64,000 bases of DNA from JAKRSE01 sp943369295 (GTDB taxonomy: Bacteria; Armatimonadota; Fimbriimonadia; Fimbriimonadales; Fimbriimonadaceae). This document shows, in pieces, positions 42,519 through 51,344 of the stretch (positions within the stretch are counted from its first letter, which is position 1; each line of letters begins with the position of its first letter). The DNA lies in assembly GCA_943369295.1 (NCBI GenBank), contig CALRMU020000003.1, positions 682,001-746,000 on the forward strand, written 5' to 3'. Both the position numbers and the translations under genes were made by a program. The notes under the pieces are model-generated. The model was given only the letters and a program-made list of their open reading frames with translations, had not been told where the DNA came from and made no database searches.

Positions 42519-43344
42519 AGCCAGGCACCACTATAGGGACATCCCGAGACCTAAGGGCATCGAGCAGACTTTCTTCTGCGGTTTGCCACTCACGTCTAAA
42601 GGTGCAGAGTGGAACTCTTTTCCCATCTTTCAGGCAGAGAGTGAGCCGTTTCTTTCCCCTGCGCCTCGCTGCTGAATCAACTTCAACTTCCACTTTCTCT
42701 ATCTGAGATATCTTAAACTCCAGTCGAGGGGTTTTATAGGGGAAGATGATCAAGTTATCCCGGCTTAAAACAATCCGAGACCCATAGCTCTCTAAAGCAT
42801 ACAAATAGATAAGCAGTATCACAGGCAATGGCCCGAATATTAGGATTGCTCCCAAGTTTTGCTGACCCGAAAAGACCATTGTCAGTCCTGCAAGCATGAT
42901 TATCGCTCCTAGACTGATAATCAGACCATGCGGCAGGTTTGCCCATCTCGCCAGCTTGAACTGCTCGGGGAAAAGTTCACAACGATCCATTTTTGTCCAT
43001 CCTGGCACAGATTCAGTCAGCCCCCAGTTGATCAGCAGCTTTCCCAAGATGTCTCGAACCGGAAGCCCATGCTGCACACCATAAGGCAAAGGAAAATCGT
43101 GCCACCTACTGCCGCACTTATACTGGAGGTCAAAGCCAAGAAAACCATCAGATTTATTGGTTGCTTCTCTAAGTTCCTCTTTCCTAATCGCCACAGTATC
43201 ATTGCCCTTCCCGATCACAAGGTGGTCAGATGCGATGGTAAGTGCCCCCCGCTTCGCAGAGGTAAACAGAAAAAACAGATCAGTCGATGGCCAGGTTTCG
43301 ACTTCCAGTGGAAGGAGTGGCTGACTAGGTTCTCGTTCAGGCAT
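42511..43344 (-). CDS. paralog cluster membrane protein 3 (first hairpin missing)
   Basis: 277 aa, the shortest intact member. It begins directly with a beta domain ('DLFFLFTSAKRGALTIASDH', then 'RDILGKLLINWGLTESVPG'), followed by one transmembrane hairpin (about 135-190, 'LIISLGAIIMLAGLTMVF') and beta domain 2 ('RGKKRLTLCLKDGKRVPLC', end 'ALRSRDVPIVVPGYE'). Compared with its neighbours the N-terminal hairpin is absent. ATG overlaps the preceding gene's stop by 8 bases (AATGCCTGA). Function unknown. Confidence 0.73.
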   Translation of the reverse strand: MPEREPSQPLLPLEVETWPSTDLFFLFTSAKRGALTIASDHLVIGKGNDTVAIRKEELREATNKSDGFLGFDLQYKCGSRWHDFPLPYGVQHGLPVRDILGKLLINWGLTESVPGWTKMDRCELFPEQFKLARWANLPHGLIISLGAIIMLAGLTMVFSGQQNLGAILIFGPLPVILLIYLYALESYGSRIVLSRDNLIIFPYKTPRLEFKISQIEKVEVEVDSAARRRGKKRLTLCLKDGKRVPLCTFRREWQTAEESLLDALRSRDVPIVVPGYE

Positions 43345-45265
43345 TTTGGGGCTGCTCTAGGGCATCCTCCTCAGTCGCCTTTACGCCTGCATCAATCGGG
43401 CCATCAGGCTTCTTGGGCTCGTAAAGCACCTCGCCTTCCTCACCTTCCTTATGCCGATCGACCATATCTTGGTCAGCAATAATCACCTCAAGCCCCCTGC
43501 CTCTCGCTAAGCTGATGAGGGTGAGGAGAGCAGGGTCAAGCCTCGTCGTCCATCGAGAGATCACCAGCCTTCTTCCATAAAGAGTTCTGATGCTGAGACG
43601 GGCGGAATTCTGATCGATAAATCCTTTTCTGGTTTCAATAACCAGATGCCTCATTTCTCCAAAGGCTATTGAATGCAGGCTCCCCCTTTTGGTGAGCACT
43701 TCCAACCCTCTTTCCGAGATTCGGTAAAAGCGTTGGTTCCATGGCGATGGCCAATCGTTGTTGTATAGAACATACACTGCAATGACCATAGAAAACAGCA
43801 GAAAGGCTAAAAAGGCGAGGACTACAGTCAGTGTAAGCCCGCTTGCTCTTGTTCCCATGTACAAGACACCTGACAAGGATAACAAGCCCGCAGCTAATCC
43901 AGTGAAGTGCTTTAGATTGAAGGTTTGCTTCAAAACTCCTTTGGGAAAATCCTCAACACCTAACGCCTGAACGCCTAATGTATCAACGTCTACCCCTTTA
44001 TCTTCTAGCGATTTGAGAATCTGAAGTCGCTCGACCCCAGGGTCACCAGAGAGAATGAAATCCGGTGTTGATGTGGGTTCCATCGGCGAGATCCAAGTCA
44101 ATACTGGGTTAGCAACCCGCGACTCGGTCTGGTTCACCTTAAGGGCGTTGAATTTCAGATTGACTTGCCGAGTAAAAGAGAAGAATGAGATGCCGTCCTC
44201 ACGTATCTCATAACGACCTGGGTGGATAAGTAAGACAAAGGCAATCGCCACTAAAAAGAGAAGTATAGAGCTGACCTCGGCAAAGCCACCAAGGATTCTG
44301 GCAGCGTTCATAGTGAACATCATCAGAGGTACTTGCAGGGCGACCAGTGTCAGTTTGTGCGACCAGTCATTGTATGAGACAACAATCTTTCTTACATCAG
44401 TCAAGTACTCCGTAGGCGGCTCTTCAGCTGGTGGATCTTGAATCAGTGGCACCTTGCGATTGAGAAAGGCCTCTTTTAGGCTTTCACCCTGAGAGGAGTT
44501 CCAGTCGAGAAGAGGCCATTTTTCTTTGCCCTCTACTTCCAAAAGATAACGAGCCATGGCCCCTTCGCCCTGTCCTCCAAGTACCCGGACCAATCTGCAG
44601 TCCTTGATCGGGGCATTGAGCAGCTCGACATTCTTTCTAACGATAGAAACCATACCATTAGAAATTTTAATGACTTGCGTATCAACGAGCTTGGTTTTAT
44701 GCTCCTGAAACTGATCTAGTTTTGCACAGCCTTCCCAGCGCCAATTAACGGCTGAGGTGAGTTTAGCTGTGATTCGAAAGTCTGAACGATCATAGCTGTC
44801 CAGATCTAAATTTGTTCCTTCTAGCTTGACTCCCTTTTTGGCTAACTGGAAGAAAAATTCCTCCGATACTGGACGTGTTCCATTCCAAGTAGTTGGGATA
44901 GGAAGGTTCTGCTTTTTGCCATCTGGAGTGGTCAACACTAATCGAAATACGTAGGGGTGGGAGCCAATAGCAAGACCGTTTAGAGAGAATCGCTTTATGC
45001 CCTTTTGTCCATGAAAAACAAGCTCTTCGCCCTTTATCTCCCACCACTCTGTGCCTCGTTCGATTTCCTTCTTCTTTACTATGTGGAAAATGATCGCCAC
45101 AACAACACAAATAACAGTCAGGGCGAATGCGAGTACACCTTGCACTCCCATCATTGGCAGAAAGACTATTGGTAGAATGTAGGGAAGAATTTCCAATCCG
45201 TCCGAGTTTTCACTCACCTTAGTGACAGGAAAACGCTGACCCTCTTTCTGTTCAGGATCGTTCAT
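43337..45265 (-). CDS. paralog cluster membrane protein 4, four-domain tandem form
   Basis: 642 aa, about twice its neighbours. It reads as two cluster proteins joined. First half (1-290): hairpin at about 27-65, beta domain ending 'EEFFFQLAKKGVKLEG', W-rich linker 'NWRWEGCAKLDQFQEHKTKL', beta domain with 'EKWPLLDWNSSQG'. Second half: hairpin about 305-355, beta domain ending 'LEDKGVDVDTLG', hairpin about 450-505, beta domain 'TLYGRRLVISRWTTR' ending 'ARGRGLEVIIADQD', then an acidic tail. The first half belongs to the one-hairpin subgroup, the second half to the two-hairpin subgroup, so it looks like a fusion of unlike members. ATGA overlap with the gene upstream. Confidence 0.77.
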   Translation of the reverse strand: MNDPEQKEGQRFPVTKVSENSDGLEILPYILPIVFLPMMGVQGVLAFALTVICVVVAIIFHIVKKKEIERGTEWWEIKGEELVFHGQKGIKRFSLNGLAIGSHPYVFRLVLTTPDGKKQNLPIPTTWNGTRPVSEEFFFQLAKKGVKLEGTNLDLDSYDRSDFRITAKLTSAVNWRWEGCAKLDQFQEHKTKLVDTQVIKISNGMVSIVRKNVELLNAPIKDCRLVRVLGGQGEGAMARYLLEVEGKEKWPLLDWNSSQGESLKEAFLNRKVPLIQDPPAEEPPTEYLTDVRKIVVSYNDWSHKLTLVALQVPLMMFTMNAARILGGFAEVSSILLFLVAIAFVLLIHPGRYEIREDGISFFSFTRQVNLKFNALKVNQTESRVANPVLTWISPMEPTSTPDFILSGDPGVERLQILKSLEDKGVDVDTLGVQALGVEDFPKGVLKQTFNLKHFTGLAAGLLSLSGVLYMGTRASGLTLTVVLAFLAFLLFSMVIAVYVLYNNDWPSPWNQRFYRISERGLEVLTKRGSLHSIAFGEMRHLVIETRKGFIDQNSARLSIRTLYGRRLVISRWTTRLDPALLTLISLARGRGLEVIIADQDMVDRHKEGEEGEVLYEPKKPDGPIDAGVKATEEDALEQPQNA

Positions 45266-46113
45266 AGTTCTGCTGACAAGCCCCGATTTTCCATATCTCG
45301 GCTCTCCACTAAACTGGCCGAGTCATTCTTGTTCCTAACTCCCTTATCAATCAAGACATAAACCACTTCTGCGTAATCTACGCTGTCCCAATCAACCAGG
45401 GGCCATCGACCCTGCCCCTTCATTTCGACCATCAGCCTCGACTCCCCTTCCTTCACCGCGCGACTAGTGGTGACAATCAACTCACACTCGGAAAGGTGAG
45501 CCGATACAACTTCCCTGCCTTCTCGCTCAAGAATCAGGATGTCATCCTTGATGCTGATTTCCTGAGGAGACTCATCAAGGTCCAGGCTGCCCTTGCTTTG
45601 GTATCCTGAAGCTTCCTTCCAGTTCCAGTTGATGGCTCTGGTTAGATAAGTGGTGATCCGCCATCCGTTGTGTCTTGGTTCCTCGCCACTCATCTTAAAC
45701 GAATAGTTGTTCTCCCTGCAAAAGTTTGCAAAGTCAAGAAGCGCCCTGTTCCCATCTAGCACCTTCCTGAGACGATAGACCTTCCCGTCATCTGTGACCA
45801 GCTTTAGGCTGCTGTTTTTAAAATCTGCTATCGCCTCTAAGCGACTACATTCTAAGCTTTTTCTTATCCCCCAATCTTTTAAGTTCACTCTTCCATCAGC
45901 ACAGATAAACTTCCAAGAACTTGGCTCCTGAAATACTAACACCAACATTGGTGCCGCTATCATCATTATCTCATTCACCAAATTAACGACTCCAAGAAAA
46001 TTTTCCCGAAATAGGTAGATCATGAATGGAAGAACTGGCAAAAATCTTAAAAGACTAATGCTGTAAGCCACCCGAAGCTCAAACCGAGGCTCCATCACGT
46101 GGGGACGCTCCAT
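45262..46113 (-). CDS. paralog cluster membrane protein 5 (one hairpin, two beta domains)
   Basis: 283 aa. Hairpin at about residues 15-62, beta domain 1 ('SSLKLVTDDGKVYRLRKVLD' ending 'CRENNYSFKM'), linker 'RAINWNWKEASGYQSKG' and beta domain 2 with 'GQGRWPLVDWDSVDY' ending 'LIDKGVRNKND'. 'RWPLVDWDS' equals 'KWPLLDWNS' of the 642-aa neighbour. ATG 46113 is used because GAGG stands 7 bases upstream; an ATG at 46095 coupled to the upstream stop (TGATG) is an alternative. The DNA is strikingly AT-rich for this window. Confidence 0.74.
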   Translation of the reverse strand: MERPHVMEPRFELRVAYSISLLRFLPVLPFMIYLFRENFLGVVNLVNEIMMIAAPMLVLVFQEPSSWKFICADGRVNLKDWGIRKSLECSRLEAIADFKNSSLKLVTDDGKVYRLRKVLDGNRALLDFANFCRENNYSFKMSGEEPRHNGWRITTYLTRAINWNWKEASGYQSKGSLDLDESPQEISIKDDILILEREGREVVSAHLSECELIVTTSRAVKEGESRLMVEMKGQGRWPLVDWDSVDYAEVVYVLIDKGVRNKNDSASLVESRDMENRGLSAEL

Positions 46114-47072
46114 TTCACAACCTCAGGAAGATTCCCGTGCGCTGCGGCTGCAGTGACGATCCTAGAGATATCCTCGGTGATCTTATCCTGCCAGTGGGTT
46201 AGGGCCCTAAAGGTTCCCTTCTGGTCAATCCAGCCGATCCGTAGAGAATGCCTGGTTAAGCCATTCCAGTATTGAACTGTCAGCTTTTCCTTCGCCAAGT
46301 CGATCAGTGTGTCTATCTGGCCGTCAGCCTTCCCACTCAGAATGCTCCCGTCGATTCTATAGCCTATTGATGCGGCATCGCCTTTTGATCGCCAATTTCG
46401 AGCGCTTACATAAAGCCCAGCTGAAAAGAGAAGGACTCCAAAAGCCAGCATCAGCCAATCACTGCTCGACTTTGCCATTAATGAAAATCCAAAGAGACCG
46501 AATAGGATGCCAAAGGCCATGAGCATTGTCCCATCTGTTTCAAAGAATGAGGCATCTTCAACCCATACCACTTTGGGATTCTCTGGCTGCTTCAAAGACT
46601 CCTTGACTAATTCGGTCAAACTTGCGCCTTGGCGAACCAGACTTAGCGTCGCGAGGAGCTTTGCTGGCTGGGGGCCCACCCAGTCATCAGGAAGCTGGAC
46701 CTGAACCTCGCCGGAGAGAAGGGATCCCCCAGAAATCTCCGATTCCTTGATTACCAGTGACTTCTGGACGGCTCCCTTAATCGTGTTGAAGGCTGTTCCA
46801 TCCGCAATCTGCAAGCTCCATCGTAAATATATAAATCGATCATGGCGATTAAGAAACATGATTGCCGTCAAAACTAAGCCAAGGTTCTGCGGCCAGGTAA
46901 AATGATCTCCCTGTCCAAGCAAAAGGGCAACTCCTTGCAGCAGCATTGCCAATAAACTGAAGAGAGTCAGGCAGAGCAAAGTCCAGTCCCTGACATTTGG
47001 TTTGGCCAGCCGGAACGAAAGCTCCTGCTGATCTTCCCTCGCCTGCTCTTCAGGAACCGACACCAGAGACAT
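46095..47072 (-). CDS. paralog cluster membrane protein 6
   Basis: 325 aa from ATG 47072. It opens 'QQELSFRLAKPNVRDW', shared with the next gene upstream ('KELTFRLARPDIKDW'), then hairpin (about 35-80), beta domain 1 ('LPDDWVGPQPAKLLATLSLV', end 'RQGASLTEL'), hairpin 2 (about 180-225), beta domain 2 ('TFRALTHWQDKITEDISRIV'). The 'ALTHWQ..(T)..DI..(L/I)V' segment is shared with the neighbour, so the two are a recent pair. Function unknown. Confidence 0.76.
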   Translation of the reverse strand: MSLVSVPEEQAREDQQELSFRLAKPNVRDWTLLCLTLFSLLAMLLQGVALLLGQGDHFTWPQNLGLVLTAIMFLNRHDRFIYLRWSLQIADGTAFNTIKGAVQKSLVIKESEISGGSLLSGEVQVQLPDDWVGPQPAKLLATLSLVRQGASLTELVKESLKQPENPKVVWVEDASFFETDGTMLMAFGILFGLFGFSLMAKSSSDWLMLAFGVLLFSAGLYVSARNWRSKGDAASIGYRIDGSILSGKADGQIDTLIDLAKEKLTVQYWNGLTRHSLRIGWIDQKGTFRALTHWQDKITEDISRIVTAAAAHGNLPEVVKWSVPT

Positions 47073-47140
47073 TCTATCTCTACCTCTCGGCAAAAAGGTA
47101 CAGCCCAATCAAGAGAAGCATCGTTCAGACAGGAAAAACC

Positions 47141-48139
47141 TCATTTGTCCGACCGCCTGAAAGGAATGAAGGACCATGACTTGTTAAGCAACAATTCGAG
47201 CTTAGGTTTCGTCCCAGATGCCAGGGCCAGCAAGACGAGCTGGTTGATGTCACCAGTAGTTCTGCCCTGCCAGTGGGTCAGGGCAATGACTTCCTTGTCT
47301 TCGTTTTTGATCCCTACCCTGATAAAGTGGGCCGTAGCCCCTGCCTTGCATGTGATGACCAGAGGTTGAAGAGTGAGGTCAATCAGCACTTCCCCACCGG
47401 ATGTTAGGCTTGCTTTCAGCCTGGACTCATCGATGGCATAGCCGTCGGCAGGCACTTGGTCATCTGCCGTATTGTTGCTTTGCTGAAGCAAAATGCCCGC
47501 CACCAAAACCACTGCCGCAAATGCCATGGAGTAAATACCAACGATGTGAAGTATTGCCGCTCCAAATCCCCAGAATCCGAAAAGCAGACTGGCCCCGATG
47601 AGAATCGACGAATCAACTTCTCCCCGGCCTGCAGGCACAACTTCTATAAAGCGGGGATTTCTGACCGCTCCATCCTCGGGCGACATTAGGCTCTTCAATC
47701 TGGCGCCTCGGTCAAGCAGAGCCCAAATCGCCACCAATCTCTCTGGTCGTCTCCCCACCCATTCAGCAGGAAGCGGAATCCGCGTCCTATTTTCAAGAGT
47801 TGGATCTGGCCACAGATAGCTGCCCTGAACCATGGATCCTTTGATGAGAAAGGAGTTCTCCAGTTTCTTTCCCTTCCAAAGAGAAATCTCCTCACTTGAG
47901 AGGACCAGCCTGTATTGAGCCCCAATGAACCGAGGCACACACGAGAGTGAAAGCAGAATCATTGCTCCGCCAGGGATTACAAACCAATTGCTCCAATCTT
48001 TGCCCCGGCTCACTGCCGATAGGTAGCTGTAAACTATGAGGAATAGGCAGAGAACACCAAGAACAACCAGGAACCAATCCTTTATATCTGGTCTGGCGAG
48101 CCTAAAAGTGAGTTCCTTCTGGTCAACTCCCGCATTCAT
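47141..48139 (-). CDS. paralog cluster membrane protein 7, first gene of block A
   Basis: 332 aa from ATG 48139, preceded by AAGAGGG. Sister of the protein at 46095: 'KELTFRLARPDIKDW', hairpin (about 20-60), beta domain 1 'LPAEWVGRRPERLVAIWAL' ending 'DRGARLKSL', hairpin 2 (about 180-220), beta domain 2 'VIALTHWQGRTTGDINQLVL'. It heads seven closely packed minus-strand genes. The 135-base gap upstream holds the divergent start of prs; a TAGACT box and a short leader with AAGAGGG can be seen there. Confidence 0.76.
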   Translation of the reverse strand: MNAGVDQKELTFRLARPDIKDWFLVVLGVLCLFLIVYSYLSAVSRGKDWSNWFVIPGGAMILLSLSCVPRFIGAQYRLVLSSEEISLWKGKKLENSFLIKGSMVQGSYLWPDPTLENRTRIPLPAEWVGRRPERLVAIWALLDRGARLKSLMSPEDGAVRNPRFIEVVPAGRGEVDSSILIGASLLFGFWGFGAAILHIVGIYSMAFAAVVLVAGILLQQSNNTADDQVPADGYAIDESRLKASLTSGGEVLIDLTLQPLVITCKAGATAHFIRVGIKNEDKEVIALTHWQGRTTGDINQLVLLALASGTKPKLELLLNKSWSFIPFRRSDK

Positions 48140-48274
48140 TTTCCGAATCCCTCTTAACTGCAGTCTATCCTTGACCATCAAAAAAGTGGCTGACTAAGCC
48201 AGCTTCTAGTCAAAGCTTTACCCAAGGGGCCATCTTTCAGCACGAATTGTATCCAGCCTGGTACAAACTGCTGA

Positions 48275-49216
48275 GTGAATTCGCCGGTCGTTGTCCTTAG
48301 CGGACAAGCTCACTATGACTTCGCCGTGGAAGTCTGCAAGTCGCTGGAAACTCCCCTCCACCCGACCACCTTTCGCAAGTTCAGCAACGACTGCCAGTAC
48401 GTTCAGATTGACGAAAACTGCCGCGAGCAGGATGTCTTTATCATCCAGCCCTTCGCTCCGCCTGTTTCAGACAACCTGATTGAGCTGATGCTCATGCTGG
48501 ATGCGGCCCGAGGGGCCAGCGCGAAGCGGATCACCGCGGTGATTCCTTACTACGCCTATGCGCGAAGCGACAAAAAGGATGCTCCGCGAATCAGCATTGC
48601 CGCCAGGCTTTTTGCCGATGCCCTGGTGACCGCTGGCGCCAACCGAGTGCTGACCATGAACCTGCACAGCGAGCAGGTCCACGGCTTCTTTAGCGTCCCG
48701 GTAGACCACCTAATTTCTATGAGCGTGATGGCCGAGCACTACCGCCAGTACGACCTGAGCAATGCGGTTGTGGTTTCTCCAGATTTCGGAAACGCCAAGT
48801 ACGCCTCTAAATTTGCCCGTCTGCTTGAAATTGATGTTGCCGCTGGCAGCAAAAAAAGAATCAACGACGATAAGGTGGTGATTGATACCATTGTTGGCGA
48901 CGTAAATGGCAAGGACTGCATTGTTATTGACGACGAAATTGCCAACGGCGGATCGATGCTTGAGCTTTTAGAAAGGCTGCGCGAACGCGGAGCTAAGAGC
49001 GTAAGAATGGCCTGCACTCACGGGCTATTTACCAAAAACGCTCTCGGACGCCTGGCATCGCAGGAAGATGTTTTGGAGATTGTCTGCACCAACACCATGC
49101 CGATTGCGGAGACAGACCCGAAACTTAAGGTTCTTAGCGTGGCACCTTTGTTTGCAGAAGCCATTAGGCGAATCCACTTTGGTCAATCTTTGACCAGCAT
49201 GTTCCCTAAAAACTAA
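48275..49216 (+). CDS. prs: ribose-phosphate pyrophosphokinase
   Basis: 313 aa, normal length. Makes PRPP from ribose-5-phosphate and ATP. 'PVVVLSGQAHYDFAVEVCKS' starts the N-domain; 'DVFIIQPFAPPVSDNLIELM' and 'VIPYYAYARSDKK' (catalytic flexible-loop region) are clear. 'LTMNLHSEQVHGFF' is the metal/ribose site, and the PRPP loop is 'IVIDDEIANGGSMLE'. The usual loop is VDD-x2-(D/T)-(T/A)-(G/A)-GT; here A-N-G-G-S replaces it, a mild deviation. It is the only plus-strand gene inside the paralog cluster. GTG start; its TAA shares bases with the TAG of the convergent gene (CTAA). Confidence 0.9.
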   Translation: MNSPVVVLSGQAHYDFAVEVCKSLETPLHPTTFRKFSNDCQYVQIDENCREQDVFIIQPFAPPVSDNLIELMLMLDAARGASAKRITAVIPYYAYARSDKKDAPRISIAARLFADALVTAGANRVLTMNLHSEQVHGFFSVPVDHLISMSVMAEHYRQYDLSNAVVVSPDFGNAKYASKFARLLEIDVAAGSKKRINDDKVVIDTIVGDVNGKDCIVIDDEIANGGSMLELLERLRERGAKSVRMACTHGLFTKNALGRLASQEDVLEIVCTNTMPIAETDPKLKVLSVAPLFAEAIRRIHFGQSLTSMFPKN

Positions 49217-50265
49217 GCCGATATCTCGCCGCTTTCCGCCTGGGTTTCTTTTAAGAAATCTGGGCGGATTTTGTTTTGCCCATCTGCTGTTATCGGGCTG
49301 GCCTGAGGGATGCTGGCCTTTAAATCCGGAAGCGCAAGGCCCTGATGAGAATCTATGGTGATGGGAATCTGCTTCGCTCTAGCCTCAGAAATCAAGCGCA
49401 GCATCCTGCCAGTCATAAAAGGACGAAAATGGGTGAGAGGGCTTTTTCGGCCGTAGCCTCCCTGCAAAACCAGCCTAATCCGGCTGCCCCAAAGCAGGCT
49501 GGGTTCCGTTTCAATAATCAGCCTGGTCGTTTCTTGGTGGTTCAGCTCACTTCCAGCCGTCGGCATGCCGGGCATTGTCTCTGCGTCCAGTCCAGAAATC
49601 AATCCTCGGCTGCGCCTGCTGCCATTTAAAAGAATCAGGGCGATGGCTAACAAACCAGACCCCATGGCAGTTAAAAAGGCAGCGTTAGACATGCCCTCAA
49701 AAACAAGAACACTTCCAGCAAAAAGCAGAATCCACCCGATCAGCCTTTCGTACAAAACTCCGTGTTCTAAGCCACCCTTCTTGCCTTCGGTAAAGCCAGG
49801 GCCTTCGACCACTATTCCCATTCGGTTAAGAGTTTCTAAGAAGATGAATCTTCTTAATCCGGCTGAGTTGAGATCAATAAGATCAGGGAGAGTGATTTTA
49901 GTTTCTCCCCGTCGCAAAGTAATCAGTCCGCGCAGACCACCATCAACCTCAACCTTAAGGCCCTCTCGTGAAATCTGCTTATGAAACAAGCGGCTATCGT
50001 GAATAACTGCTCCTTGTGTGATCACAAAACTGCTTTCGAAAACCACTTTGATGACGAGGTTAAGAAGAGTTGATCCAACAGCCGTGGCAAGAAGGGTGAT
50101 GAACCAACCTTCAAACCCAGGCCACGCATAGCTTCTGCCCTGAAGCAGGCTGACCGGAACTTCGATGAGGGTAAAGATCGCCAAAGTCAGCCAGAAGGGC
50201 AGCGAAGATCTCAGCAGAGAGATGTCTCTCACCCTAAAGCGCGGGGCGGTTTCGTCTCCTTGCAT
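49213..50265 (-). CDS. paralog cluster membrane protein 8, last gene of block B
   Basis: 350 aa. Hairpin (about 22-75), beta domain 1 ('GLITLRRGETKITLPDLIDL', end 'LNRMGIVVEGPGF'), hairpin 2 (about 172-212), beta domain 2 ('GYGRKSPLTHFRPFMTGRML', end 'ARAKQIPITIDSHQG') and an acidic tail. 'EGPGFTEGKKG' parallels 'FPGFGGKGEQ' of the next protein. It follows the previous gene by two bases after TAA and ends convergently with prs. Function unknown. Confidence 0.75.
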   Translation of the reverse strand: MQGDETAPRFRVRDISLLRSSLPFWLTLAIFTLIEVPVSLLQGRSYAWPGFEGWFITLLATAVGSTLLNLVIKVVFESSFVITQGAVIHDSRLFHKQISREGLKVEVDGGLRGLITLRRGETKITLPDLIDLNSAGLRRFIFLETLNRMGIVVEGPGFTEGKKGGLEHGVLYERLIGWILLFAGSVLVFEGMSNAAFLTAMGSGLLAIALILLNGSRRSRGLISGLDAETMPGMPTAGSELNHQETTRLIIETEPSLLWGSRIRLVLQGGYGRKSPLTHFRPFMTGRMLRLISEARAKQIPITIDSHQGLALPDLKASIPQASPITADGQNKIRPDFLKETQAESGEISA

Positions 50266-50267
50266 GC

Positions 50268-51344
50268 TTAAGCTCTTTCTACCACGTCTTGGTTCAGTTC
50301 AGCAGCAGGGCTTATCTGCTCTCTGGGCAGGGGTTTTGCCTCCTGCTTGATGTCCAGAAAGACCTCCTCTTCGTCTGTTGCATCCTGATACACCACCTTA
50401 ACGCCAATGCCTTTGCTTCGGGCCAGATCGATGATATCGAGGGCACCACGGACAAGAGTTAGTTCTCGGTTGACCAAGGTGTGGGTGCGATTGTAGTGAG
50501 TGACCAAATGAACGGAAACAGATTCGAACCAGAACTTAGTAGGATGGACTGTGATGAGAATCTGCTTGATATCGTGCCAAGGAACCTCTTGCTTGAGTCT
50601 TCCCTGCAGACAGATTTCTATTCTCTCCTTTGTCGCCATGGCATAGGATTTCTTTTCCAGCAGAGAGGAACAGATGTAGAAAACTGAATAGATGAGCCAA
50701 GGGATGAAGCCTAAAAGATAGTGCCAGGGTGTAAACCACGGCAGGTTGCCAGTAATTTCAAATGAAAGAGCAACAAGAAAGAAAAGAAGTGGAGATACTG
50801 CTACGAGAGCCTCAATTCGGTGAAGCCGATCTGACAGATTGTGTTGCTCCTCCTCAGCTTGTTCCCCCTTGCCACCAAAGCCAGGGAAAGTGACTTTGGC
50901 TCCCAATCTCTGCAACTCAGCAAGAACTAAAACTCCTCTTGGCGTCAAATGACGCGAAGTTCCCATTCCATGGAGGGTCGCGTATTGGCCTTCAACATAG
51001 GTTCCGATCCGCCCGCTAAAAAATGGATTCTTGTCGATCCTCTCTTCTACAGTTAAAGCTTCGCTAAGGCTGAGTTCACAGGCTTTTGCCGGTTTCAACG
51101 CGCCCTCATTTATCTTAATTCTCTTAATATCAACAGAAATGTTCAATGTAGTAAAAACACGGCTCAACTGACTATACAAAACGATGACAAGCGGTGCCAC
51201 AAAGTCAACTCCAACCGAGCGAAGCAATGTGTATAGCAGGATAAAAACAACAAGAACTGGAGCATGAGCCGGAAAGAATGCACTCGAAACTAGCAGCCGT
51301 GGACCCGAAGCCGTGAGGCGTCGCTGATAGGGCTTTCCTGCCAA
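50268..51344 (-). CDS. paralog cluster membrane protein 9
   Basis: 358 aa. Clear example of the two-hairpin plan: hairpin about 20-60, beta domain 1 with 'RGVLVLAELQRLGAKVTFPG' (helix then RG/LG-A-x-V strand), hairpin 2 about 185-235, beta domain 2 with 'VHLVTHYNRTHTLVNRELTL' and 'IIDLARSKGIGVKVVYQ', acidic tail. TTG start at 51344 immediately after the previous TAG (TAGTTG), with GAGGAGG five bases further upstream, an excellent ribosome-binding site. The strand 'THY(N/G/A)R' and helix 'L(A/E)(R/K)..G(I/V).V' recur in the next four genes. Confidence 0.77.
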   Translation of the reverse strand: MAGKPYQRRLTASGPRLLVSSAFFPAHAPVLVVFILLYTLLRSVGVDFVAPLVIVLYSQLSRVFTTLNISVDIKRIKINEGALKPAKACELSLSEALTVEERIDKNPFFSGRIGTYVEGQYATLHGMGTSRHLTPRGVLVLAELQRLGAKVTFPGFGGKGEQAEEEQHNLSDRLHRIEALVAVSPLLFFLVALSFEITGNLPWFTPWHYLLGFIPWLIYSVFYICSSLLEKKSYAMATKERIEICLQGRLKQEVPWHDIKQILITVHPTKFWFESVSVHLVTHYNRTHTLVNRELTLVRGALDIIDLARSKGIGVKVVYQDATDEEEVFLDIKQEAKPLPREQISPAAELNQDVVERA

